Shown here in pieces: positions 8,683 to 17,697 of a DNA stretch of 64,000 nucleotides. Where the stretch lies: contig NZ_FNAC01000017.1 in the NCBI RefSeq assembly GCF_900101705.1, positions 1 to 64,000 on the forward strand, given 5' to 3'. The notes beneath the pieces are model-generated. The model searched no databases, was not told the origin of the DNA, and saw only the letters and a program-made list of their open reading frames with translations. The DNA comes from Algoriphagus faecimaris. Its GTDB lineage: Bacteria > Bacteroidota > Bacteroidia > Cytophagales > Cyclobacteriaceae. Every line of letters starts with the position of its first letter. Within the stretch, counting starts at the first letter, position 1. The position numbers and the translations under genes are program-made.

Positions 8683-9389
8683 TGTTACTTTGGACAGCTT
8701 TTCTTTTGGGTTTTCTTGGTTCCTTTCACTGCGTGGGCATGTGTGGGCCTATTGCATTGGCAGTGGCAAACTCCAAAGAAAACACCTTTCTGCATCACAA
8801 GATATATTATAATCTAGGAAGGAGCGTCACCTATGCTTTTCTAGGCCTGATTGTAGGAAGTTTGGGCTTTACACTGTCTCTAGCAGGAGTACAGCAATGG
8901 TTTTCCGTGGCTATGGGACTGATAATTTTAGTACTTGCTATGAGTTATAAAAAGGCCGATCAGTTTATGGCCATACCAGCTTTATCCGGAATAGTCAGGT
9001 GGATCAAGTTGAAACTATCATTTTTTCTAAAAAAGGGCGGAAGTACAGCATTTTTCGCCACAGGCTTGGCTAATGGACTTTTACCTTGTGGGATGGTGTA
9101 TATGGCGTTGATTGCAGCTTTGGGTCTACAAAATCCGCTTCTTGGTGCCTCCTATATGCTTTTCTTTGGCTTGGGTACTATACCGCTTTTGATGGTATTA
9201 ATGTACTCAGGGAGTGTAATTCCAGTTAAGATTCGGATGCAGTTTCAAAAAGCCATTCCCTATGTAGGAGTGTTGATAGGGTTGATTTTTATAGTAAGAG
9301 GCTTAGGGCTCGGCATTCCAGGCTTGAGTCCAAGTTTTGAAATTTTTGATTATGGTTCAGAGCAATTTGAAATTACCATGTGCCACTAA
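8682..9389 (+). CDS. TauE/SafE (sulfite exporter-like) membrane protein of the cco locus
   Basis: A 235-residue integral membrane protein with about six helices. The N-terminal motif SFHCVGMCGPIALAV and the later NGLLPCGMVY give the Cys/Pro pattern of the SafE/DsbD-like family found next to ccoGH, where a role in copper or thiol handling is suspected. The GTG at 8682 is chosen because it overlaps the ccoH stop (TAGTG). An upstream ATG at 8631 would overlap ccoH by 52 nt and add a charged, non-membrane extension. The gene ends 29 nt before the convergent hemN stop. Confidence 0.8.
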   Translation: MLLWTAFLLGFLGSFHCVGMCGPIALAVANSKENTFLHHKIYYNLGRSVTYAFLGLIVGSLGFTLSLAGVQQWFSVAMGLIILVLAMSYKKADQFMAIPALSGIVRWIKLKLSFFLKKGGSTAFFATGLANGLLPCGMVYMALIAALGLQNPLLGASYMLFFGLGTIPLLMVLMYSGSVIPVKIRMQFQKAIPYVGVLIGLIFIVRGLGLGIPGLSPSFEIFDYGSEQFEITMCH

Positions 9390-9418
9390 ACGGATGAATG
9401 GGCTTTTTTTTGGAAGGC

Positions 9419-10777
9419 TTAAATAGCTTTACTGAACGTCAGCTTTTCCTGTGATTTAGAAATCATTCTTAAATCAAACTGCATACAAATTGATCTGATC
9501 AATGCCATCCCGATTTCAGTTACTTCAATGGTGTTTCTATTGATTAGCATGAGGTTTTCTGCCTGCATTTCCTGAAGATTGTTAAGATTTTCAGAAGGCA
9601 TCCTGTCCAGGATAACTTCAGGTATGCTGGCTTTTCCCAAACAAATCAATTGAAGAATTATTTCTTTTATGATCAAATCCTCTTCACTCAAGCGATGACC
9701 TCTTTGGATTGGCCACTTTGAATCACCGATGATATCTTCGTATTCGGAGATGGATTTTTCATTTTGTGCATAGGCCAAATAAATATCACTGATACTACTA
9801 GCTCCCAATCCAATCAAAATTTTGGATGGGGAAGTCGTATACCCCATAAAATTCCTATGAAGTTTTCCGTCCTTCTTGGCTAAGCTTAAGGGATCCGTGG
9901 CTTTTGCAAAGTGGTCCATTCCTATTTCCTCATAGCCCATTTGAAGAAGTTTTACTTTACCGTACTCATATAGTGCTCTTTTTTCTTGTTCAGAAGGCAG
10001 ATGCTTTTCAAAGCTTTTTTGGGCAGGAAATGCACTCGGGACATGCGCATAGCTATAAAATGCGATACGGTCAGGAGATAAAGATTTCACCTCTTTAAAA
10101 GTGGATTCTAGGCTCTCTAAGGTTTGATGAGGTAATCCATAGATCAGGTCAAAGTTGATAGAGCTATACCCCAGTCGACGAGCATTTTCTGTAGCCTCTC
10201 TTACTTTTTCGACAGGTTGTATTCTGTGGATAGATTGTTGGACTTTGAGGTCAAAATCCTGAATTCCATAGCTTACTCGATCAAATCCCAATTCTGCTAA
10301 GACTTGTAAGTGCTCAATGGTAGTATTGTTGGGATGACCCTCAAAGCTAAATTCTTTTTCTTCCATAACATCAGCCCCAATTAGGATCTTGCTCAAAAGG
10401 AATTTCAAGGATTCTGGACTGAAGAAAGTAGGAGTGCCTCCGCCAAGATGGATTCCGGCTAGCTTTGGTTTTTCATCAAATAATTGGAGGTATTTGTGCC
10501 ATTCTGCTAATAACGAAGCGATGTACGGCGACTCCACTTTGTGATTTTTAGTGATTCGCTTATTGCAGCCGCAGTACGTGCAGAGACTCTCGCAAAAAGG
10601 AAGATGTATGTATAGCGTGATCCCTTCTGATTTTCCGTAAAGATGAAATGATTTTTTTAGCAAGGATTCCCAATCTTCGTCTAGCAAATTATTTTCCCAG
10701 AGAGGAACAGTGGGGTAGCTAGTATATCTAGGCGTAGGTTTATTGTATTTGGTGATTAACTCGGCGGGTAATGTCAT
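9419..10777 (-). CDS. hemN: HemN, oxygen-independent coproporphyrinogen III dehydrogenase
   Basis: A 452-residue radical SAM enzyme that decarboxylates coproporphyrinogen III to protoporphyrinogen IX without oxygen. The 4Fe-4S/SAM cysteines are C62, C66 and C69 (HLPFCESLCTYCGC), followed by GGGTPTF. The N-terminal KYNKPTPRYTSYPT segment is HemN-typical. The start at 10777 is preferred over a further-upstream ATG at 10834 because the N-terminus then matches the family, and because the promoter lies between the two: a -7 element at 10794-10801 and an FNR-type box at 10846. Heme supply under low oxygen fits the neighbouring cbb3 locus. Confidence 0.93.
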   Translation of the reverse strand: MTLPAELITKYNKPTPRYTSYPTVPLWENNLLDEDWESLLKKSFHLYGKSEGITLYIHLPFCESLCTYCGCNKRITKNHKVESPYIASLLAEWHKYLQLFDEKPKLAGIHLGGGTPTFFSPESLKFLLSKILIGADVMEEKEFSFEGHPNNTTIEHLQVLAELGFDRVSYGIQDFDLKVQQSIHRIQPVEKVREATENARRLGYSSINFDLIYGLPHQTLESLESTFKEVKSLSPDRIAFYSYAHVPSAFPAQKSFEKHLPSEQEKRALYEYGKVKLLQMGYEEIGMDHFAKATDPLSLAKKDGKLHRNFMGYTTSPSKILIGLGASSISDIYLAYAQNEKSISEYEDIIGDSKWPIQRGHRLSEEDLIIKEIILQLICLGKASIPEVILDRMPSENLNNLQEMQAENLMLINRNTIEVTEIGMALIRSICMQFDLRMISKSQEKLTFSKAI

Positions 10778-10793
10778 TTTCAAAAGCTTTTGG

Positions 10794-10801
10794 CAAAAAT
10801 G
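10794..10801 (-). promoter_or_regulatory. -7 promoter element of hemN
   Basis: On the minus strand this reads CATTTTTG, one change from TAnnTTTG. It is 16 nt before the hemN ATG and 44 nt after the FNR-type box, the same two distances as in the promoter at 143-208. Confidence 0.5.
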
Positions 10802-10845
10802 GCTTGAGAAAAAGTTAATTTTGATGATATACATGGTCTGGAAAA

Positions 10846-10859
10846 CTGATAAAAGTCAG
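10846..10859. promoter_or_regulatory. FNR/CRP-type operator upstream of hemN
   Basis: CTGATAAAAGTCAG is an inverted repeat with a single mismatch between its arms and the same layout (5-N4-5) as the box at 143-156. It lies 68 nt before the hemN ATG at 10777, exactly the distance seen at the cbb3 locus. It is also 91 nt upstream of the divergent AlkB-like gene, where the spacing to any -7-like element is different, so hemN is the likely target. Confidence 0.7.
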
Positions 10860-10950
10860 ATTTTAGACTCGTCTTCCAAGTTTCTTTTGAACCACCTGTT
10901 TTTCTTTAGACTGGAATCACTTATTTTGAGTGGGTTAATACAGGAGAAAA

Positions 10951-12042
10951 ATGAAAAAAAGCTTTAAAAAGATAGGGTTCTTTAGTGCGCTTATTTTACC
11001 AGTTTTACTAATTGGTGGCTACTATTTAGGAGGTTTAGCTTTATTTTCTATTCATTTCTTTGTTTTCTTTCTGGTGCCTTTGATGGATTATATTCTTGAT
11101 CAAGATCATGAAAATGTCCCCAAGGAGTATATTTCTCAAGTTTCAAGAGATCGATTTTATCGATGGGTTACTTACGGGTGGGTTTACGTGCAATTGATTG
11201 TTTTGGGCTGGGGGATTTATGTGGTTTCAGCGGACTCGTTGTCTTTCCTTGAGTGGCTAGCTTTAGTTTCAGGAATGGCCCTTGTCACTGGAGGTGTAGG
11301 GATCACTGTAGCGCATGAGCTCGGGCATAAATCTTCATCATTAGAGCAATTTTATGCTAAATTATTACTCATGACGGTGGGATACATGCACTTTTTCATA
11401 GAGCATAATCGAGGTCATCATGTAAGAGTGGCTACTCCTGAGGACCCTGCTACAAGTAGGTATGGAGAAGATTTTTACAGTTTTTGGTTTAGGTCGGTTT
11501 GGAGAGGATATCTCAGCGCTTGGAAGATAGAAGGTGAGCGACTTTCGAAAAAAGGAATAAAATTTTGGTCTGCTAAGAATCAGATGATTCAATTTTTATT
11601 GTATCCTATTCTCTTTGTAGGAGTAGCATTTGCTGGGGTTTCCATTTTGCAAGAGCGTTTGGTTTGGGAGATTCCGATTTTCTTTTTTGGACAAAGTATC
11701 TTGGCATTTAGTCTTTTGGAAATCGTGAATTACTTGGAGCATTATGGTATGGAGCGTAAAAAACTCCCCAATGGCTATTATGAAAAGGTAAGCCCACTTC
11801 ACTCTTGGAACGCCAGTCAACAGGTGAGTAATTTCTTGTTATTTCAGCTTCAGCGCCATTCTGATCATCATGCTTTTGCCCACAAGCCTTATCAGGTCCT
11901 GAATCATTTTGATCAAAGCCCACAGTTGCCTGCGGGTTATTCGGCTATGATTTTGGTAGCATTGATTCCTCCTGTTTGGTTTAAGATGATGAATCCCCGA
12001 TTGGAAGAATGGAAAAACAAACAATTGGAATCAGTCCAATAA
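10951..12042 (+). CDS. alkB: AlkB-type membrane di-iron monooxygenase (alkane 1-monooxygenase family)
   Basis: A 363-residue membrane protein with about six helices and the three histidine boxes of the AlkB family: HELGHK at 122-127, EHNRGHH at 151-157 and LQRHSDHHA at 300-308, plus NYLEHYGMER before the last box. These bind the di-iron centre that hydroxylates terminal carbons of alkanes or fatty acyl chains using oxygen. No rubredoxin or rubredoxin reductase is nearby, so the electron donor is encoded elsewhere and the substrate is uncertain. A GGAG lies just before the ATG, which is unusual in this window. The last 12 nt overlap the convergent batA gene. Confidence 0.85.
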   Translation: MKKSFKKIGFFSALILPVLLIGGYYLGGLALFSIHFFVFFLVPLMDYILDQDHENVPKEYISQVSRDRFYRWVTYGWVYVQLIVLGWGIYVVSADSLSFLEWLALVSGMALVTGGVGITVAHELGHKSSSLEQFYAKLLLMTVGYMHFFIEHNRGHHVRVATPEDPATSRYGEDFYSFWFRSVWRGYLSAWKIEGERLSKKGIKFWSAKNQMIQFLLYPILFVGVAFAGVSILQERLVWEIPIFFFGQSILAFSLLEIVNYLEHYGMERKKLPNGYYEKVSPLHSWNASQQVSNFLLFQLQRHSDHHAFAHKPYQVLNHFDQSPQLPAGYSAMILVALIPPVWFKMMNPRLEEWKNKQLESVQ

Positions 12043-13074
12043 ATAGTTGTTAAGGAAACTGCTCTTTAGCATCATCCAAATCAGAAAGAAAAAGATCCCC
12101 CAAAACAGATATATCCGGTAGTAATCTGTCGTCTCTTTGTAGCGATTTTCGATGATCTCTGTTTTCTCCATAGTATCAATTTGATCAAAGATATTCTGGA
12201 GTGCATTGCCGTCTGATGCTCTGAAAAATTCAGCTCCTGACACATTTGCTATTTCTCTGAGGGTTGTCTCATCCAAGTAGCTTTCCACCATCTGAGGTCG
12301 TCCAAAAAAATCTGTACCATAAGGGACCATTCCGTCCTTGCCTACTGCGATGGTATATATTTTGATTTCCAAAGCCGCTGCCAATTGGGCGGCAAAAAGT
12401 GGATCGACATTTCCCGCATTGCTTTCTCCATCACTCAAGAGGATCATTACTTTTGAGGCAGATTCAGCTTCTTTCATTCGATTGGTTCCCGAGGCAATTG
12501 CCGATCCGATCGCGGTACCCTTAGCTTCCATCATATCAAATGAGATCTCGCTGATAAGATCGGTCAACAGCTTGTAATCATTAGTCAATGGAGCCAAAGA
12601 ATAAGCTTCGCCTGCAAATACAACCATACCGATTCGATCCCCTATCCGTCCATTGATGAATTCGATCGCGGTATTTTTGGCAGCTTCAAGTCGATTAGGC
12701 GTAAAGTCCTGAAGATCCATGGATTCTGATATATCCATGACCAGCATGATGTCTATTCCTTCTGTAAACTGTTCCACGCGTTCATTGCTACGCTGGGGTC
12801 TAGCCAAAGCTAAAATTATCATCCCGAGGGCCAAGAGGAAAAAGCCAGTTGGGATCAGCCTCAGGTAGGTCCAAGGATTGTTACGTGCTACTCTTTTGGG
12901 TAGGGAAAGCTCTAAGACTGGATTTTTCAGAAATTTGATAAACTTCCTGATGATCAGCAAAAGAGGAACTGCCCAAAGAAGGTTCAGCAAAAAGGGTTTT
13001 TCCCACTCGTAGGTACTGAAGGTCTCCGGTAAAAACCACGACCAGCTAAAAAACTCATTTAGTTGCTCGATCAT
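12031..13074 (-). CDS. batA: BatA-like VWA-domain membrane protein
   Basis: A 347-residue protein with N-terminal membrane helices (about 25-40 and 75-97), a von Willebrand A domain (about 105-295) and a C-terminal helix (about 322-342). The metal-binding MIDAS motif is visible as DISESMD. This is the layout of BatA from Bacteroides aerotolerance operons, in which VWA proteins are thought to form a periplasmic-facing complex. It starts inside the preceding gene (20 nt overlap). batB, batC and batD do not follow: the gene runs into the convergent AlkB-like gene. Confidence 0.85.
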   Translation of the reverse strand: MIEQLNEFFSWSWFLPETFSTYEWEKPFLLNLLWAVPLLLIIRKFIKFLKNPVLELSLPKRVARNNPWTYLRLIPTGFFLLALGMIILALARPQRSNERVEQFTEGIDIMLVMDISESMDLQDFTPNRLEAAKNTAIEFINGRIGDRIGMVVFAGEAYSLAPLTNDYKLLTDLISEISFDMMEAKGTAIGSAIASGTNRMKEAESASKVMILLSDGESNAGNVDPLFAAQLAAALEIKIYTIAVGKDGMVPYGTDFFGRPQMVESYLDETTLREIANVSGAEFFRASDGNALQNIFDQIDTMEKTEIIENRYKETTDYYRIYLFWGIFFFLIWMMLKSSFLNNYLLD

Positions 13075-13954
13075 GTTTTAGTTGGATTAGTTTTTCTTGA
13101 TATTTAGTACGTGCGAACTCCAGGAGGTAATTGTTGGCTTCTTGATATTCCCCGGTCTTTCCGGCATAGATGAGGATCTCTACGGACCTGAGCGAACTGA
13201 AGACTTTGGGATCATTCAGTTTTACTCCGATTTCACTTGCAGTCCACTCTTTTACAGGCAGACCGGTCAACTGCTCCAAGTAGCCTTTCCAAAGTCCCAA
13301 AAGCTCATCCCCAGCCTGGGTGGTTTTTTCTGTTTCTAGCTTGATTGTGGATTTAGTCCATTCCTTTTCAAACCTCGACCATTGTTTTTTCAGGCTGTTT
13401 TTATGCCAGAAACGCTTCACTCTATCCGCAAAAAGCCAGTAAAGTATTCCTACAAAGACCAAAAAGGCTAAAATCGATAAGCCCAGAAGGATCCAGTTCC
13501 ATCGCTTCTCGATCGGTTGATAGACATTGTTTTCTTTAAATACTAACTGCTCGGGAATGCTATCAAGCGTAAGCTTGAGTTTTAGTTCGGCCTCGAGAGG
13601 AAAATGGGTAATGCTATCATAGCGACTCAATTCAAACACAGGAAGTGTCAGATAACTACTTGGATCTAGTGAGAAATTGGATAGAAAATAGATCGTACTA
13701 TCCTGAGTGATTCCTTCGGTAGTGGAGGAGATGAATGTTTTTTTCTCCAAAAGTACAAAGGGACTGAAATCAAAGGTCGTATCCGGAAAGGTCAGCTGCT
13801 TGTTGGAAGGATAGTTGGCCTTGAGTACATATCCTACTCGCTCTCCAAGCTTGGCCGAATCTTGTGTAAAATAGGCATCCACACTGACTTCTTGCTGCGC
13901 AAAAAGCGGTGAAATTGGAAGTAAAAAAAGAATGAAAAGCCAAATTTTACCCAC
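13055..13954 (-). CDS. Bat-operon membrane protein (BatF/BatD-like, DUF4381-type)
   Basis: A 299-residue protein starting with GTG. An N-terminal signal peptide (about residues 1-19, ending FAQ) precedes a beta-rich exported domain, then one membrane helix (about 155-175) and a cytoplasmic helical tail. The topology and its place between DUF58 and BatA fit the BatF/BatD-like component of Bat operons. Both ends overlap their neighbours (8 nt with DUF58, 20 nt with batA). I do not recognise a catalytic motif. Confidence 0.65.
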   Translation of the reverse strand: MGKIWLFILFLLPISPLFAQQEVSVDAYFTQDSAKLGERVGYVLKANYPSNKQLTFPDTTFDFSPFVLLEKKTFISSTTEGITQDSTIYFLSNFSLDPSSYLTLPVFELSRYDSITHFPLEAELKLKLTLDSIPEQLVFKENNVYQPIEKRWNWILLGLSILAFLVFVGILYWLFADRVKRFWHKNSLKKQWSRFEKEWTKSTIKLETEKTTQAGDELLGLWKGYLEQLTGLPVKEWTASEIGVKLNDPKVFSSLRSVEILIYAGKTGEYQEANNYLLEFARTKYQEKLIQLKHDRATK

Positions 13955-14825
13955 GTTTCATACTTTTATTTCGGTACCTGAATAGCTCTATGAGGGGCAA
14001 TACGATATCCTGTGTGGTATCTATGGATAAATAATTGATTTGATTTTTTTTGCACAAGTCTTTAAGATTAGCTCTCTCGGTAGTGAAGGTATCAGAGATT
14101 TTTTTTGAAAAACTGCCAAATGCTGTATTCACCCAAGTAGTCCTTCCTTTTTCCTTGTCAAAAACAGGAATGATCCCTAAAGAGGGTAAAGCTGATTCTC
14201 TCGGGTCGGTTAATTGTATGGCGACAAGATCATGACGCTCGGCCAAAGCTCTAAAAGGTCTCTCATAGCCGTCATCGATAAAGTCAGATATTACTATAAT
14301 TATGCTACGTTTTTTGATCAAATTAAGTGCAAAAGTAAACATCGCCGTGAGATTAGTCTTGAGTGATTTGTTTTGATGATCAAAAATCCCGCGTATCATC
14401 TTCACGCCTTGCTTCCCCCCTTTGCCCGGAAGGATTATTTTTTCCTTTTCATCCGAAAAACTGATCAATCCCACCTGACTGCCTTCGAAAATAGCCGCTA
14501 GAGTCAATACTCCACTGATGATTTTTCCTTGATCTATTTTTTTATTACCAGCCTGTCCTATATCCTGGGATCCAGAAATATCGAGTAAGAAATAGACAGA
14601 CTGATCTTTATCTTCCCTGAAGGTCTTGACAAACGTACCATGACCCTTTGCAGAAACTTTCCATTCTATGGTACGTACATCATCTCCGTACTGATAGGGC
14701 CTAAGATCATCAAATTCAAGCCCGGAACCTTTGAATATTGATTGATATTCTCCCTGCAAGTGGTTGTTGGCCACTTTTCTGATCATAATTTCATATTTCC
14801 GAAGTTTACTAAAGAGCTGATTCAT
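13947..14825 (-). CDS. DUF58-domain protein of the Bat operon
   Basis: A 292-residue cytoplasmic protein. The N-terminal segment LRPYQYGDDVRTIEWKVSAK is the conserved DUF58 signature, and the region after it (FLLDISGSQD) resembles a VWA fold. Such proteins are paired with MoxR ATPases and VWA proteins in Bat operons. No moxR gene precedes it here; the gene starts the operon and the upstream gene is divergent. ATG at 14825. Confidence 0.85.
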   Translation of the reverse strand: MNQLFSKLRKYEIMIRKVANNHLQGEYQSIFKGSGLEFDDLRPYQYGDDVRTIEWKVSAKGHGTFVKTFREDKDQSVYFLLDISGSQDIGQAGNKKIDQGKIISGVLTLAAIFEGSQVGLISFSDEKEKIILPGKGGKQGVKMIRGIFDHQNKSLKTNLTAMFTFALNLIKKRSIIIVISDFIDDGYERPFRALAERHDLVAIQLTDPRESALPSLGIIPVFDKEKGRTTWVNTAFGSFSKKISDTFTTERANLKDLCKKNQINYLSIDTTQDIVLPLIELFRYRNKSMKRG

Positions 14826-14920
14826 ATCAGGGTGATTTGAACTGCCTAAGTTATGGTACTATGAGCAATTATAAAATTTCACTTACAGGAAGGGTAAGGA
14901 GATTATCCGTTAAAAAAACC

Positions 14921-14928
14921 TAATTTTG
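14921..14928 (+). promoter_or_regulatory. -7 promoter element before the DUF4296-mutS2 operon
   Basis: TAATTTTG matches TAnnTTTG exactly. It lies only 4 nt before the GTG start at 14933, which would make the transcript leaderless or nearly so. Confidence 0.45.
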
Positions 14929-14932
14929 TGTT

Positions 14933-15277
14933 GTGAACAGATACATAGCTTTATTACTTATTTCCATGTGCTTGATTTCCTGTGAAAAAAAGGAAAAACC
15001 CACCGGAATTCTGAATGAAGATAAAATGGTCAATGTCCTGATAGATATTCACGTGACCGAAGGAATTTCCAGTGCGATGCCCGTTCCTTATGATTCTTCT
15101 CAGGTATTGTATAAATTATTGGAAAGGGAAGTTTTTTTAAAACATGAAGTCACAGATTCTGTTTTTACCGAGAGTATGAGGTATTACTTACAATACCCCG
15201 ATCGAATGGATCATATTTACGCTAGAGTGATCGATTCATTGGTTGTACTTGAATCCAAGCCTAAAAGCGAAGAATAA
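14933..15277 (+). CDS. DUF4296-type lipoprotein
   Basis: A 114-residue protein starting with GTG. Residues 1-17 are a lipoprotein signal with the lipobox LISC, so the mature protein starts at Cys17. The following region (EDKMVNVLIDIHVTEG) is the DUF4296 signature, a helical family with no known role, common in Bacteroidota. It lies 5 nt before mutS2, so the two are probably cotranscribed, though no functional link is obvious. Confidence 0.75.
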   Translation: MNRYIALLLISMCLISCEKKEKPTGILNEDKMVNVLIDIHVTEGISSAMPVPYDSSQVLYKLLEREVFLKHEVTDSVFTESMRYYLQYPDRMDHIYARVIDSLVVLESKPKSEE

Positions 15278-15282
15278 CGCTG

Positions 15283-17670
15283 ATGTTATATCCCAAAAAC
15301 CTCGAACAAAAAATTAATTTTCAGAAGATCAAAGAGCTGCTCAAGGAGGAATGTACTTCTCCTTTAGGGATGGAATATGTCGATAAAGTTTCTTTTTCTT
15401 CCGACTCTAGATTAGTACAGAAATTACTGGATCAGACAGATGAGTTTTTACAAATCTTGATTTCTGGAGAGCTTTTCCCTTCTTCCAACTTCACTAATCT
15501 GAATCCTTATCTTGAAAAGGCCAAATTGGAAGGAGCCTTCCTGGATCAGGATGAATTTCATGAAATCAAACTGTCCCTACAGACCTTACAGTCTTGTTTG
15601 AGGTTTTTTGCGAAGCATGGAGAGATTTATCCGGCACTCAGTCAGTTGTTGGGATTAGTTATAGATCTTGATTTGGGGCTGTTGAAAGCTATCGAGCTCG
15701 TAGTAGACGAAAAAGGTAAAATTAGGAGTAATGCCAGTAAGGAGCTACAGCTGATCAGGAATCAAATCATTTATGAGGAGGGCAGGTTAAGGAAAGTCAT
15801 GGAGCGGATTTTCAAAGAGGCTCGCGCCAAAGGTCTGACTCCTGAGGATGCTTCGATTACCATTCGCTCAGGAAGATTGGTGATTCCAGTGGCTGCAGAA
15901 AACAAAAGGAAACTTCGGGGTTTTATCCACGATGAGTCCGCTACAGGTCAGACGGTATTCATGGAGCCTGAGGAAGCACTGGATATCAATAATGAAATCC
16001 GTGACCTAGAGTACATGGAGCGGCGAGAGATCATCAAAATCTTAACGAAGCTCACCGACCGGCTTCGGCCTTCTATACTTCTTCTTCGGAAAGCTACTAA
16101 TTTTCTGGGTCTAATAGATTTTATCAGAGCTAAGGCCAAATTTGCATATAAAACTAACAGCGTTAGACCCGTTTTGGTCAAGGAGAGGGTGATTTCTTGG
16201 ACTAAGGCCAAGCACCCCTTGCTGGAGTTGGCATTAAAAGCACAGGGTAAGGAGGTAATACCGCTCAGTATTGAACTAGGAGGTCAAAATAGACTGTTGG
16301 TTATCTCCGGACCTAATGCTGGCGGTAAATCCGTCACATTAAAGACTGTTGCCCTTCTTCAGTATATGCTTCAGTGTGGGATCTTGATTCCGGTCCATCC
16401 GGATTCAAAAAGCACCTTGTTTGATAATTTTTTCATCGATATTGGTGATGAGCAAAACTTGGAAAATGACTTGAGTACTTATTCCTCTCATTTGATGAGT
16501 ATGAAATACTTTACTCAATTTGCAAATAAGAAAACCATCCTTTTCATAGATGAATTTGGGACAGGAACCGAGCCCCAATTTGGAGGGGCTATTGCAGAGT
16601 CTATCTTGCTGTCCCTTAACAAGGCAGGAGCTTTTGGAGTGGTGACTACCCATTATGGAAATCTCAAGCAGGTAGCGAGCAAAAATCAGGGCTTAGTCAA
16701 TGGTGCCATGCGCTATGATGTCGAAAAACTAGAGCCTTTGTATCAATTGGAAATTGGTAAACCAGGCTCTTCTTTTGCCTTGGAGATCGCATCGAAAATC
16801 GGAATCTCAAATGAGATTTTAGGCTATGCCAAAGCTCAAATCGGAGAAGATAGAGTTAGGTATGATCGATTGTTGACCAAGCTGGAGAATGAAAAAAACC
16901 AATATGCCGAACTATTAAAAGAAGTTACCGATAAAGATAAACTGCTCAAAATCCGACTCAAAGAATACAACGAATTGAAAGAGTCGCTGGAGCAAACCAA
17001 AAAACGCTACATCCAAGAAGCCAAGCAAGAGGCTAAACAACTCCTAGACGAGACCAATAAACGCATAGAGTCCACTATCAGAGAGATCAAAGAAGGGAAA
17101 GCTGAAAAGGAAAAAACCCTTCTATTGAGAAAGGAACTTGAATCGTTTAAAGAAAAAGTCAAACCAGAAAAACAAGTAATCAAAGATCCAGAAGTTAAGG
17201 TATTGGGTGGGAAAATAGAAACAGGTGACTGGGTCAGATTGAAAGATAATGGCGCTATTGCTCAGGTATTGCAGCTAAAATCCAAAGAAGCTGACATCGC
17301 CATAGGAGAGTTGAAATCGACAGTGAAACTTAACAGGCTTGAAAAGATTTCGAATACTCAACTGAAAAAGGAACAAAAATCATCGAGTTCAAAAGGGGGA
17401 TTCAGCACGACACAAAAAATGATGGATTTCTCATCCAATTTAGATCTTAGAGGAAAGAGAGGGGAAGAAGTGCTGCCTTTGATTCAGAATTTTGTCGATG
17501 AAGGCAATATGCTGGGATTGAAAGATCTTCGGATCGTACATGGAAAAGGGGACGGGATTCTCAGAGAGATTACCCGTAATTTATTGCGGACTATGCCACC
17601 GGTTAAAAAGGCAGAAGATGAACACGCGGACCGTGGAGGGGCTGGTGTAACACTGGTAACTTTGAAATAA
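15283..17670 (+). CDS. mutS2: MutS2 ATPase/endonuclease
   Basis: A 795-residue protein with the MutS core and clamp helices, an ATPase with Walker A GPNAGGKS at 343-350 and Walker B FIDEFGTG, a long coiled coil (about 520-640), a KOW-like segment and a C-terminal Smr nuclease domain (LDLRGKR ... VHGKGDG). There is no N-terminal mismatch-recognition domain, as expected of MutS2. MutS2 proteins act on recombination intermediates or on collided ribosomes. Length is normal for the family. Confidence 0.95.
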   Translation: MLYPKNLEQKINFQKIKELLKEECTSPLGMEYVDKVSFSSDSRLVQKLLDQTDEFLQILISGELFPSSNFTNLNPYLEKAKLEGAFLDQDEFHEIKLSLQTLQSCLRFFAKHGEIYPALSQLLGLVIDLDLGLLKAIELVVDEKGKIRSNASKELQLIRNQIIYEEGRLRKVMERIFKEARAKGLTPEDASITIRSGRLVIPVAAENKRKLRGFIHDESATGQTVFMEPEEALDINNEIRDLEYMERREIIKILTKLTDRLRPSILLLRKATNFLGLIDFIRAKAKFAYKTNSVRPVLVKERVISWTKAKHPLLELALKAQGKEVIPLSIELGGQNRLLVISGPNAGGKSVTLKTVALLQYMLQCGILIPVHPDSKSTLFDNFFIDIGDEQNLENDLSTYSSHLMSMKYFTQFANKKTILFIDEFGTGTEPQFGGAIAESILLSLNKAGAFGVVTTHYGNLKQVASKNQGLVNGAMRYDVEKLEPLYQLEIGKPGSSFALEIASKIGISNEILGYAKAQIGEDRVRYDRLLTKLENEKNQYAELLKEVTDKDKLLKIRLKEYNELKESLEQTKKRYIQEAKQEAKQLLDETNKRIESTIREIKEGKAEKEKTLLLRKELESFKEKVKPEKQVIKDPEVKVLGGKIETGDWVRLKDNGAIAQVLQLKSKEADIAIGELKSTVKLNRLEKISNTQLKKEQKSSSSKGGFSTTQKMMDFSSNLDLRGKRGEEVLPLIQNFVDEGNMLGLKDLRIVHGKGDGILREITRNLLRTMPPVKKAEDEHADRGGAGVTLVTLK

Positions 17671-17697
17671 AGAAAATCAGCAGCTCGTTTTTAGAGC

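Noticed and set aside
10743-10967. Small plus-strand open frame across the hemN-alkB gap
   Set aside because: It overlaps the hemN start, the FNR-type box and the alkB start; its product has no family-like features.
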